Assembly (NCBI RefSeq): GCF_023100805.1
Contig: NZ_CP095855.1
Coordinates: 434,001-498,000 of the forward strand
Direction: 5' to 3'
Source: Chitinophaga filiformis
GTDB lineage: Bacteria > Bacteroidota > Bacteroidia > Chitinophagales > Chitinophagaceae
DNA length: 64,000 nucleotides
Of this stretch, positions 53,901 to 62,317 are shown piece by piece. Numbering within the stretch: position 1 is the stretch's first letter; the number at the start of each line of letters is the position of its first letter. The position numbers and the translations under genes are program-made. The notes beneath the pieces were generated by a model. It saw nothing but the letters and a program-made list of their open reading frames with translations. It was not told the origin of the DNA and did no database searches.

Positions 53901-54547
53901 GCTTTAAACATCGCCACCACGGTCGTGTCTTTCACCTCTTTATAACAACCTGGCATATTCAGCTCGGCAGAGCTGAGACCAGTACCCGCAGCTGGTGAAT
54001 AGGGCTGAATACTGACACTTTTATATAACAGGTTTTTATTATACAGTTCTTTTACACACCACCAGAGACTTTCTATATAATTATTTTCGAAGGTTATATA
54101 TGGTGATTCGAGGTCTACCCAATATCCCATCTTACGGGTCAGGTCATCCCATTTATCTTTAAATTTCAGTACTTCTGTGCGGCAGGCTTTGTTGTAATCT
54201 TCTACGGAAATCGTTTTGCCTATTGCCTCTTTTGTGATACCGAGCATTTTTTCCACACCCAGTTCCACAGGTAATCCATGAGTATCCCAACCGCCTTTAC
54301 GCTTTACCTGGAAACCGCTCATTGTTTTATAACGGCATACCAGATCTTTCAGGGTACGGGAGATGACATGGTGAATACCAGGCATACCATTCGCACTGGG
54401 CGGACCTTCATAAAATACGAAAGGAGTAGCGCCTTCGCGTAGGGACACGCTTTTCTCGAAGGCCTGGATCTTTTCCCAGTGCGCCAATATGTCCTTTTCT
54501 ATCTGCGGTAAATTCAGCTGGTTATATTCCTGATATTTGCTGGCCAT
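50993..54547 (-). CDS. ileS: Isoleucyl-tRNA synthetase (type 2, GxHH signature)
   Basis: Class I aminoacyl-tRNA synthetase of 1184 residues, longer than the about 940 of common bacterial IleRS and matching the eukaryote-like type 2. The usual HIGH motif reads GIHH at residues 57-60 (after GPPSANGMP), the KMSKS loop is KMSKR at 731-735, and the editing domain is around 200-400. The C-terminal part carries the tRNA-binding region without a clear zinc cluster. It is the first gene of the operon with the DksA-like gene. The swapped motif is discussed in the findings. Confidence 0.95.
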   Translation of the reverse strand: MASKYQEYNQLNLPQIEKDILAHWEKIQAFEKSVSLREGATPFVFYEGPPSANGMPGIHHVISRTLKDLVCRYKTMSGFQVKRKGGWDTHGLPVELGVEKMLGITKEAIGKTISVEDYNKACRTEVLKFKDKWDDLTRKMGYWVDLESPYITFENNYIESLWWCVKELYNKNLLYKSVSIQPYSPAAGTGLSSAELNMPGCYKEVKDTTVVAMFKALEGDKSAFLFEAARKVDPAAEVFFMAWTTTPWTLPSNLGLTVAANIEYTLIRTFNPYTHLPVFVVMAKDLIGKYFKKEGEDGDFAAYKEGDKIIPWQILSVFRGSQLENIRYEQLLPYVQPEEGDPFRVLLGDFVTTEDGTGIVHTAPAFGADDYRVGKKYGIGILTLVDRQGKFLDEVGEFGGRYVKNYKSDPEYKDVDIDISVKLKKENRAFKVEKYEHTYPHCWRTDKPVLYYPLDAWFIRTTAVKERMVELNKTINWKPASTGTGRFGNWLENMVDWNLSRSRFWGTPLPVWRTVANKDVNQPEAIVQKCLGAKAELLGALLFDKKEAFKADVLNEGSELSKRIAAHNAKYEGKDQLEQAMFTVDIDAIRKKILKEEITLVDLGLANWYQTDFVKEYCVEITAEVLETVDLHKPMVDNIIFDNEGRLMHRESDLIDVWFDSGAMPYAQWHYPFENKEEFAKGFPADFIAEGVDQTRGWFYTLHALGTMLFDNVAYKTVVSNGLVLDKNGVKMSKRLGNIVDPFATLEQFGADATRWYLVTNASPWDSMKFDIEGIREVQRKLFSTLYNTYNFFAMYANLDKFTFREAYIPLKDRPEIDRWIISLLNTLVKDVTGYLDDYEPTQAGRAVQTFVDEHLSNWYVRLCRRRFWKGEYAHDKISAYQTLYECLETLAGLMAPVSPFFADWLFGNLNSVSNRHADASIHHRNFPVVVATAVDADLEERMQLAQDISSLVLSLRKKVNIKVRQPLQKILIPVQNAHIKEQIEKIEDLIKSEVNVKGIEYLTETEGFIKKKIKPNYKSLGGKMGAKMKAVAAAISAFSAADIASLERNGEFILQVEDEQLPIQLSDVEIISEDIPGWTVANKGALTVALDITITPALLDEGNARELVNRIQKIRKDSDFELTDRIHVKVAVIDSLKSAIINYNDYICTEILADSLEIVPELQEGIEIEVNDLTFNVLVNKKS

Positions 54548-54599
54548 AAAACAATTCTCCGCCCTTTGACGTTAATAAAATAAGTTGATTAAAATTCTG

Positions 54600-54607
54600 C
54601 AAAGTTA
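54600..54607 (-). promoter_or_regulatory. -7 box of ileS
   Basis: TAACTTTG on the minus strand, 52 bp before the ATG, fits TAnnTTTG. No -33 TTG at proper spacing. A small hairpin (AGCC...GGCT) lies upstream. Confidence 0.45.
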
Positions 54608-54796
54608 CGGATTTTAGAGCAGCCTTGAAAAAGGCTTGACCACTAAAAAACACAGATTTGCTTTTAATTGTGGTTTTTTTTGTACTTTTACCAGGCATTA
54701 GTTCGTTGCTAGCCTTTTTGGCATTGTTTTGGTAACTACGACGGAAGAAATAAGTTGAAAAACTTAACCCAATTGAAAAACCATATCTGATTATTT

Positions 54797-55258
54797 ATGA
54801 AAAAGTTAGTATTAATAATTTGTGTGGCACTCATATCTTCCGGCACAACTTTTGCACAAAAGAAATCAGCAAAAAAAACAAAGAAGGTAGTTGCTAAAGA
54901 GGTTGTAGCTCCCGTAGCTGTAAAAGATGCGTTTCAGCAGAACTTTTCAGGATCGGAAGCAAAGTGGTCGAAGAACTATAGCGGACATTGGGTCGCAAAC
55001 TTTACAAAAGAAGATGTAAAGACTACGGCAGAATATGACGCAGATGGTAAATGGGTAGCTACCCGTAGTTCATATGCAGGAGACAGGATACCGGAAGCAG
55101 TATCCTCTACACTCAGATCAAAATATCCAAGCGCCACCATAAAAGATGGCTGGAAAATTGAAAGATCAGATGTGGCCGCATATTATAAGGTTAATATTCA
55201 GGATAACGGTGCTGACAAAGTGGTGTTGATTAATGAAAATGGAACCGTTACAGAATAA
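54797..55258 (+). CDS. Secreted PepSY-like (BLIP-fold) protein
   Basis: Protein of 153 residues with a signal peptide (MKKLVLIICVALISSGTTFAQ), a Lys-rich linker (KKSAKKTKKVVAKEVV), and a PepSY-like region in two halves (about 43-98 and 98-150), each with a helix then strands (AVKDAFQQNFSGSEAKWSK; EAVSSTLRSKYPSATIKDGW). The family, common in Bacteroidota, resembles beta-lactamase-inhibitor-like folds; targets are unknown. Divergent from ileS with about 250 bp between them and followed by a terminator. Confidence 0.85.
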   Translation: MKKLVLIICVALISSGTTFAQKKSAKKTKKVVAKEVVAPVAVKDAFQQNFSGSEAKWSKNYSGHWVANFTKEDVKTTAEYDADGKWVATRSSYAGDRIPEAVSSTLRSKYPSATIKDGWKIERSDVAAYYKVNIQDNGADKVVLINENGTVTE

Positions 55259-55303
55259 TAACCACATTAAGTAGTATTTCATAGGTATAGGGATAAATAG
55301 GAC

Positions 55304-55337
55304 AGACCCTGCTCTTTTGGGCGGGGTTTTCTTTTTT
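55304..55337 (+). terminator. Terminator after the PepSY-like gene
   Basis: ACCCTGC / GCGGGGT hairpin with a U-G pair followed by TTTCTTTTTT. Confidence 0.8.
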
Positions 55338-55972
55338 GCATAAGTATAGAATTCAGCATAATACCAAACGCTCCCTCCTTCACATTTTCGTCTGTCTTAC
55401 TATTTTTAGTACTTTTTCCGCTTCTATCTAGCTGGTAACTAACAAGTTGTCACTTACATTATGTCATATTAAGCGCCTATCTGGCGCCTGACTGCCAACG
55501 TACTTTCTCCAGTCCTTCTCATATGCGCCTCTATGGCACCATCGCGCCGAAGCAAGGCTCATTTTTCCTGGTTCCAGCTGCTTTTGTACAGGCTTTTCCC
55601 TGACGGATCGCGTTTGACGCCATAATGATCTGCCCTTCCGTTGTAAATCGTGAGTTATTTGCCGAGGGGCCTCGGTCAAGCTCCAGGAGGATAATTGTCT
55701 TACAAAGGCCATAAAGGGTTTTGAGGTTATGCATTACCAGCTTACAGGTATAGTACACCCAGGGTGGAGGTAAGTCATTTCAGTATGCTACCTCCAGGCC
55801 CACTGAATACTACCCTGACACGGCAATAGACCTGAGTGATCCAATCATTTTTTAATGGACCGGAATCCTGACAGTCAAAACAATTCAATTCGGGATGGCG
55901 ATGTAAATCAGTATAACTGCATTTCAAATGGAATTCCTTTCAAAAGGAAAGCAGAGGGGATACAAACACAAA

Positions 55973-55995
55973 CCGTCCCGTTTGAGACGGGACGG
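55973..55995 (+). terminator. Strong hairpin in the decayed region
   Basis: Perfect 8-bp GC-rich stem with a 7-nt loop, downstream CTTTATG on the plus strand. U-tract is short, so terminator activity is uncertain. Confidence 0.4.
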
Positions 55996-56119
55996 CTTTA
56001 TGTATTTACGGTAGAAAGCTTACCTGGCAAAAATTGCACTTTCCAAAAGGTCAAAATTGGTGTTGATGAGGTGCAAAAAATGAATGGCTTTACTCATTTT
56101 TGCCCAGTAAGCTCTCTCC

Positions 56120-56269
56120 ATGGTCAAATCTGATAAGGAAGCTTATAAGGAAGATCAGGATAAATATCTGCCGATCGTGATACAAAGAAACACCAATATT
56201 CCGGGGACCATTTGTGTATTCGGGAAAACATTTGATCAAATCGGGAAAAGTCTGCACATCCGACCATAG
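56120..56269 (+). CDS. Possible 49-residue small ORF or gene remnant
   Basis: ATG 56120 to TAG 56267-56269 encodes a 49-residue hydrophilic protein (MVKSDKEAYKEDQDKY..., then VIQRNTNIPGTICVFGK) that I do not recognise. A stop codon lies just upstream in frame. It has a plausible amino-acid composition but no domain match and may be a fragment of a larger lost gene. Confidence 0.25.
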   Translation: MVKSDKEAYKEDQDKYLPIVIQRNTNIPGTICVFGKTFDQIGKSLHIRP

Positions 56270-56310
56270 CATCTCATTTGCGGCATGAATTCCTACATTA
56301 ATCAGATCCA

Positions 56311-56340
56311 ATAAAAAATCCCACTCTGGTGAGAGCGGGA
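56311..56340 (-). terminator. Terminator after the Cys-rich AraC regulator
   Basis: The minus RNA UCCCGCUCU pairs with AGAGUGGGA (G-U pair in the minus RNA, mismatch in the plus) and is followed by UUUUUUAU. About 45 bp after the regulator's stop. Confidence 0.8.
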
Positions 56341-56384
56341 GCTTTATATGATAAGTTTTTGACGCTTAATAGTTTGATCTTCAA

Positions 56385-57317
56385 CTATCTCAGCAGCAAT
56401 TCACAAGGTTTTAAACCAGTATGTTTCTTAAATGCGGTAGAAAAATGGGAAATGCAGGAATATCCCATCAGGATGGCCACTTCGGAAACAGACATCCCCC
56501 TTTCATACAACAGGTTCTTCGCCTTTTCCATCCTTTCCTTCTGGAAATAATCATAGATGGTGGTGCCATACATCGCCTTGAAGCCCTTCTTCAGGTAGCA
56601 TTCATTCATGGCAACCCGGCGGGCCAGATCACGGATGGTGATGGGCGCGTCCAGCTGTTCCAATAATATGTCCCGGGCTTTCTCTATCTTCTCACGATCT
56701 TCCAGTTGTGTCAGGAAACGGCAGCCGAAACGGTCGTCGGTATCATTCTGAACAAACTGGTCTGAACTGAAGAGGAGCAATTCCAGCGCCTTACTCTGGA
56801 GGAAGATGTTTTTGAGGGCGCCGTCATAATTATGATGAACCATCTGCTCCAATACCTCTTTGGATTTTGTACTGGGCTGGATCGTTTTAACAAAAGGCTT
56901 GCGGGACTGCATGTCGAAAAGGGTAGAACTGGTAGCCCCTTTTTGCAGTGATTGTATAAAGGAAGGCTGAAAACGGACGGTGATCATGTCGATGGAAGGG
57001 GACTTCTGTACACAGTTCTCTTTATGTCCATCCACACATACACGGTCAGTACAACCGGGATTCTGGCAATACTTGTTGCCGGCAACACAATAGCGTAATT
57101 CGATAGCGGCAGTCTGCCCTCTTTTGGCCGGCTGATATACTACCATCGCTACGTCTTCTACCGGCAACGGACGATCATACGTAAACCGTTGCAAAGTAAA
57201 ATCCAGACAGTCCGGCACCGCAACGGCGTCGTCCTCTGCCAATTGCAGCTGATCGCTCATAGCGGGCTGCCGGATGGCCAATGATAATATGTCCTGTACC
57301 TCTTTCACGCCATTCAT
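56385..57317 (-). CDS. AraC family regulator with a Cys-rich N-terminal segment
   Basis: Regulator of 310 residues from the ATG at 57317. The longer frame to 57350 is rejected because a perfect -7 box (TATTTTTG, 57341-57334) lies inside it. The C-terminal double helix-turn-helix (about 215-305) contains TIRDLARRVAMNECYLKKGF and EVAILMGYSCISHFSTAFKK. The N-terminal domain has a cluster of cysteines at about 77, 84, 89, 94 and 102 (RYCVAGNKYC, GCTDRVC, ENC), a possible metal or redox sensor. Two tandem terminators isolate it from neighbours. Targets unknown; the AsmA-like gene lies divergently upstream. Confidence 0.9.
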   Translation of the reverse strand: MNGVKEVQDILSLAIRQPAMSDQLQLAEDDAVAVPDCLDFTLQRFTYDRPLPVEDVAMVVYQPAKRGQTAAIELRYCVAGNKYCQNPGCTDRVCVDGHKENCVQKSPSIDMITVRFQPSFIQSLQKGATSSTLFDMQSRKPFVKTIQPSTKSKEVLEQMVHHNYDGALKNIFLQSKALELLLFSSDQFVQNDTDDRFGCRFLTQLEDREKIEKARDILLEQLDAPITIRDLARRVAMNECYLKKGFKAMYGTTIYDYFQKERMEKAKNLLYERGMSVSEVAILMGYSCISHFSTAFKKHTGLKPCELLLR

Positions 57318-57333
57318 TTTGTTAAATCCGTGA

Positions 57334-57341
57334 CAAAAATA
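57334..57341 (-). promoter_or_regulatory. -7 box of the Cys-rich AraC gene
   Basis: TATTTTTG on the minus strand, 16 bp before the ATG at 57317, predicting a leader of about 10 nt. It decides the start codon. No -33 box at normal spacing was seen. Confidence 0.5.
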
Positions 57342-57557
57342 GTCATTCAAAATTTATTCAGAAACGTTTTGACATTCAGGTTACAAACGAAAAGCGCCTG
57401 AAAAGTGTAGAAAAAAGCTCTAACCTAATGAAAAATAAGCACTTAGCATTTATTGATAAGCTTCAATATTTTTTTGGGTAAGAGCGCCAGGCATCTTTTT
57501 TACAAGATAGGACATTTTATTATAGGGACTATTGGTATGAATTTCGTTTAATTGTAT

Positions 57558-59240
57558 ATGATGCAGAAAAGACCATTCTTTCTACGGATCTGGAAAAAGG
57601 TACTCCTTTCCATAATTATATTGATACTATTGGTGCTAGGCGCAGCATGGTACATTGGCCAGCGCTGGAACAGGCAGATCCAGTGGCAGCTGAAGGCCTA
57701 TATCCAGGAGATGTCGGACAGCCTGTATACGCTGCGTTATGCGGACCTTAACCTGAATCCCATCACAGGTAGCCTCACACTGGAAAAAGTAAGCCTGATA
57801 AGAGATCCTGATGTATATAAACGCCTTCAGGAGGAACAAAGGGCGCCCAAACTGATCTACAGCTTTACGGCCGATGAGGTGTCACTCAGCTACTTCAAGG
57901 TATGGCGTTATTTTATGAAGAAGGAGTTGAATGCAGGATCCCTGGTGTTCAGTAACCCGGTGGTTATGCTGGAGATGAACCTGCAGAACAAGGACACTAC
58001 GGTCCGGAAGAATGCTTATCAGAATATCTCTTCAAAGATAAAGTCGCTCTATTTAGGCACCCTCCGGTTAAGCAACACCAATCTCAAATACACTGTCATA
58101 AAAAAAGATAGCAGCCTTGTAATGACCCACCTGGAGAACCTGCGCATACAGGTAAAGGATTTTCTCATCGATTCTGTGGCGCTGGAAGACCCTACCCGTT
58201 TCCTCTACGCCCGCAACTATGAATTCGGTTTGGAAGAATACCGCTACCGTACGCCCGACAGCCTTTACTGGATGCATGTGAAGGATATACAGTACAGTGC
58301 TGAGGAACAAATGCTACGGATCGGCCAGTTTGCCGTTGAGCCCAGGTACCCCAGGGCGGAATTTGATATCCGTTCCAAAGTACAGCGGGACCGTTTTGAT
58401 GTAAAACTGAATAATATAGAACTGGCGCGGCTGCAACCACGCATGCTGCTGGAGCACCAGGTCATATGGGCAGACAAGCTGACCATCAATAACGGGACCC
58501 TCGACATCTATCACAACCGCAAACTGCCAGAGGCCCCGGGCAATAAACTGGGACAATTTCCCAACCAGCTGTTTAAAAAGCTGGCGATACCTATATATAT
58601 AGATAGCCTGGTAGGAAAGAAAACAGACATTTTCTATACGGAGATCAATCCGAAGTCGGACGAAGCGGGGAAACTCAGCATCAAACAGGTGCATGGCATA
58701 TTCCGCAATGTGACCAATATAGACAGCATGGTTGCGAAAAACAGCCATATCACAGCCGATCTCAACGCTATTCTTATGAATAGCGGGAAACTGAAGGTAC
58801 ATTTTAACTTTTCCATGAAAGATACCCTGGGAGGGTTTGGCGTTTCGGGACAGGTAAAAAGCATGGACGGAAAGGACCTGAATCCCGTATTAAAGCCCCT
58901 GGCAATGGTACAGGTGAAATCATGCGACATTCAGGACCTGAGCTTCAGCATGACAGGGAATGAACGCAGGGCTTCGGGGCAGGTAAAATTCATTTACAGC
59001 AACCTGAAAGTGAATATTCTGAAAAAAGAAGAAGGGACGCATGAGTTTAAAAGAAAAGGGTTGATGAGTTTTCTGGCCAACGTGCTGATCATCAAAGACA
59101 GTAATCCGGCCGATGGAGAAACCCGCCTGGCGCACCCCCGCTATGAGAGAGACATCAAAAAGTCCTTTTTCAACCTGGTCTGGAAAACCTTGTTTACAGG
59201 CATCAAAGAGACGGCGCTGGGTAAAAATTCACCCATCTGA
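57558..59240 (+). CDS. AsmA-like (DUF748-type) membrane-anchored protein
   Basis: Protein of 560 residues with an N-terminal TM helix (about 14-34; KVLLSIIILILLVLGAAWY) and a long beta-rich periplasmic region with AsmA/TamB-type repeats, for example YADLNLNPITGSLTLEKVSL (about 55-75) and SKVQRDRFDVKLNNIELARL. The second half resembles DUF748 (AsmA-like C-terminal). Relatives act in outer-membrane assembly or lipid transfer. The frame begins with a TTG two codons earlier; I use the ATG at 57558. The upstream gene is the divergent Cys-rich AraC, a candidate regulator (inference). Confidence 0.7.
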   Translation: MMQKRPFFLRIWKKVLLSIIILILLVLGAAWYIGQRWNRQIQWQLKAYIQEMSDSLYTLRYADLNLNPITGSLTLEKVSLIRDPDVYKRLQEEQRAPKLIYSFTADEVSLSYFKVWRYFMKKELNAGSLVFSNPVVMLEMNLQNKDTTVRKNAYQNISSKIKSLYLGTLRLSNTNLKYTVIKKDSSLVMTHLENLRIQVKDFLIDSVALEDPTRFLYARNYEFGLEEYRYRTPDSLYWMHVKDIQYSAEEQMLRIGQFAVEPRYPRAEFDIRSKVQRDRFDVKLNNIELARLQPRMLLEHQVIWADKLTINNGTLDIYHNRKLPEAPGNKLGQFPNQLFKKLAIPIYIDSLVGKKTDIFYTEINPKSDEAGKLSIKQVHGIFRNVTNIDSMVAKNSHITADLNAILMNSGKLKVHFNFSMKDTLGGFGVSGQVKSMDGKDLNPVLKPLAMVQVKSCDIQDLSFSMTGNERRASGQVKFIYSNLKVNILKKEEGTHEFKRKGLMSFLANVLIIKDSNPADGETRLAHPRYERDIKKSFFNLVWKTLFTGIKETALGKNSPI

Positions 59241-59291
59241 TTCTATGTGGATATCAACGATTCAAAAACCACCTCTTAAATATGGAAATAA

Positions 59292-61337
<2,046 letters not shown>

Positions 61338-61391
61338 TCAGATCAATAACATGCCTGCAGGTACCTCGCCTGCATCGCTATAAATAACTTT

Positions 61392-61423
61392 AAAGCTGCG
61401 GAAAAACATCCGCAGCTTTTTTA
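61392..61423 (+). terminator. Rho-independent terminator of gyrB
   Basis: AAAGCTGCGG / CCGCAGCTTT stem with an 8-nt loop followed by TTTATTT, about 60 bp after the stop. Confidence 0.9.
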
Positions 61424-61637
61424 TTTCCAGCTCATACCAGGCCACTTTAGAGCATTAACACTTAATCCTGGCACCTGATTCCCCAATTGTTGATTTTTTA
61501 TGTCTTTCATTTCCAGACACTTCTCCATTTATTGTATCATAGCTGTTAAAAAACTTATAAATATTTTATTTAATTCGTCAGAAAGTAAGTAATTTGCAGT
61601 CCTATTTATCACTATACCTGAAGAAATTACCTATCCT

Positions 61638-62099
61638 ATGAAACTCAATTCCCTCCTGGGATTCCTGTGCCTGTGTCTGGTCGCTTTCACGTCTTGTGAT
61701 AAGGAAGAAGTAGCCAAGGCATCAGGGTCCTGCTCTTTTAAATTTGACGGTAAATCCTTCTCCGCAAACACCTCTTACGGAGAAGCTTTCGACACCACCG
61801 GCATAGGTAAGAAAGTCCTGCTCATACAGGGATTGACCGGAACCCTTAACAGCGCCATTGCAATAATGGTTGTTTTCCCCGACACATTAAAAACAGGCAC
61901 TTTTACAACTACGGAACATGCAAGCATCGTGTTCACCAACTCTGTATCCGGAGCCGAAGCATATGAAAGTACAAGCGCTACAATAAAGATTACAAGCATA
62001 AATAGTAAGTATGCCGAAGGCACATTCGACGGCATTTTAAACAATGGCGAAACAGAAAAGCCATTAACGGACGGAACGTTTAAAGTAAACATTAATTGA
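61638..62099 (+). CDS. Putative lipoprotein, DUF6252-like
   Basis: Protein of 153 residues with a lipoprotein signal ending in a lipobox (AFTSC, Cys at about 20), then a small beta-sandwich-like domain: SCSFKFDGKSFSANTSYGEAF (quoted in parts) and ATIKITSINSKYAEGTFDGIL, matching DUF6252-like lipoproteins of Bacteroidota. Function unknown. Its own terminator follows at 62131. Confidence 0.75.
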   Translation: MKLNSLLGFLCLCLVAFTSCDKEEVAKASGSCSFKFDGKSFSANTSYGEAFDTTGIGKKVLLIQGLTGTLNSAIAIMVVFPDTLKTGTFTTTEHASIVFTNSVSGAEAYESTSATIKITSINSKYAEGTFDGILNNGETEKPLTDGTFKVNIN

Positions 62100-62130
62100 T
62101 CATCGTTTTTTTGAAATCTTTTTCCATCGT

Positions 62131-62160
62131 GTCCCGCCTCTCAAGGCGGGACTTTTTTTT
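62131..62160 (+). terminator. Terminator after the lipoprotein gene
   Basis: GTCCCGCC / GGCGGGAC stem, 6-nt loop, then TTTTTTTT. Confidence 0.93.
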
Positions 62161-62218
62161 GGTTAATATCCGTCTATAGATAGTCAAGAATCATAAAAAG
62201 TTAGCCCTGTTCTACTAT

Positions 62219-62226
62219 TACATTTG
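62219..62226 (+). promoter_or_regulatory. -7 box of the third SusC gene
   Basis: TACATTTG, fits TAnnTTTG, about 92 bp before the ATG at 62318. No matching -33 box. The implied leader is about 85 nt. Confidence 0.45.
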
Positions 62227-62317
62227 GGTACACATCATTTTTAGTCATTTGCGCAGATGACGGGATAAGTTATTTAGAGAGGGGAATTCACAAAAAACCA
62301 ATATCTAATCTCGTTGT

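Larger units (their letters stand above)
55338..56310. other. Region of about 1 kb with decayed or doubtful coding content
   Basis: Overlapping ORFs of 70-90 codons occur in several frames, none with a recognisable product. One minus frame (55531-55758) and another (55464-55712) read as fragments of a larger protein broken across frames; a 49-codon plus ORF at 56120-56269 has tidy codon use. A strong hairpin, CCGTCCCG / CGGGACGG at 55973-55995, followed by CTTTATG, splits the 55855-56133 ORF. This looks like a decayed accessory gene area. Confidence 0.45.

Noticed and set aside
55855..56133. A 92-codon plus ORF
   Set aside because: It is split by a GC-rich hairpin and has no domain similarity I can recognise; treated as part of a decayed region.
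57318..57350. The upstream start of the Cys-rich AraC gene
   Set aside because: A perfect -7 box lies between the two ATG codons, so the transcript would not include the first.
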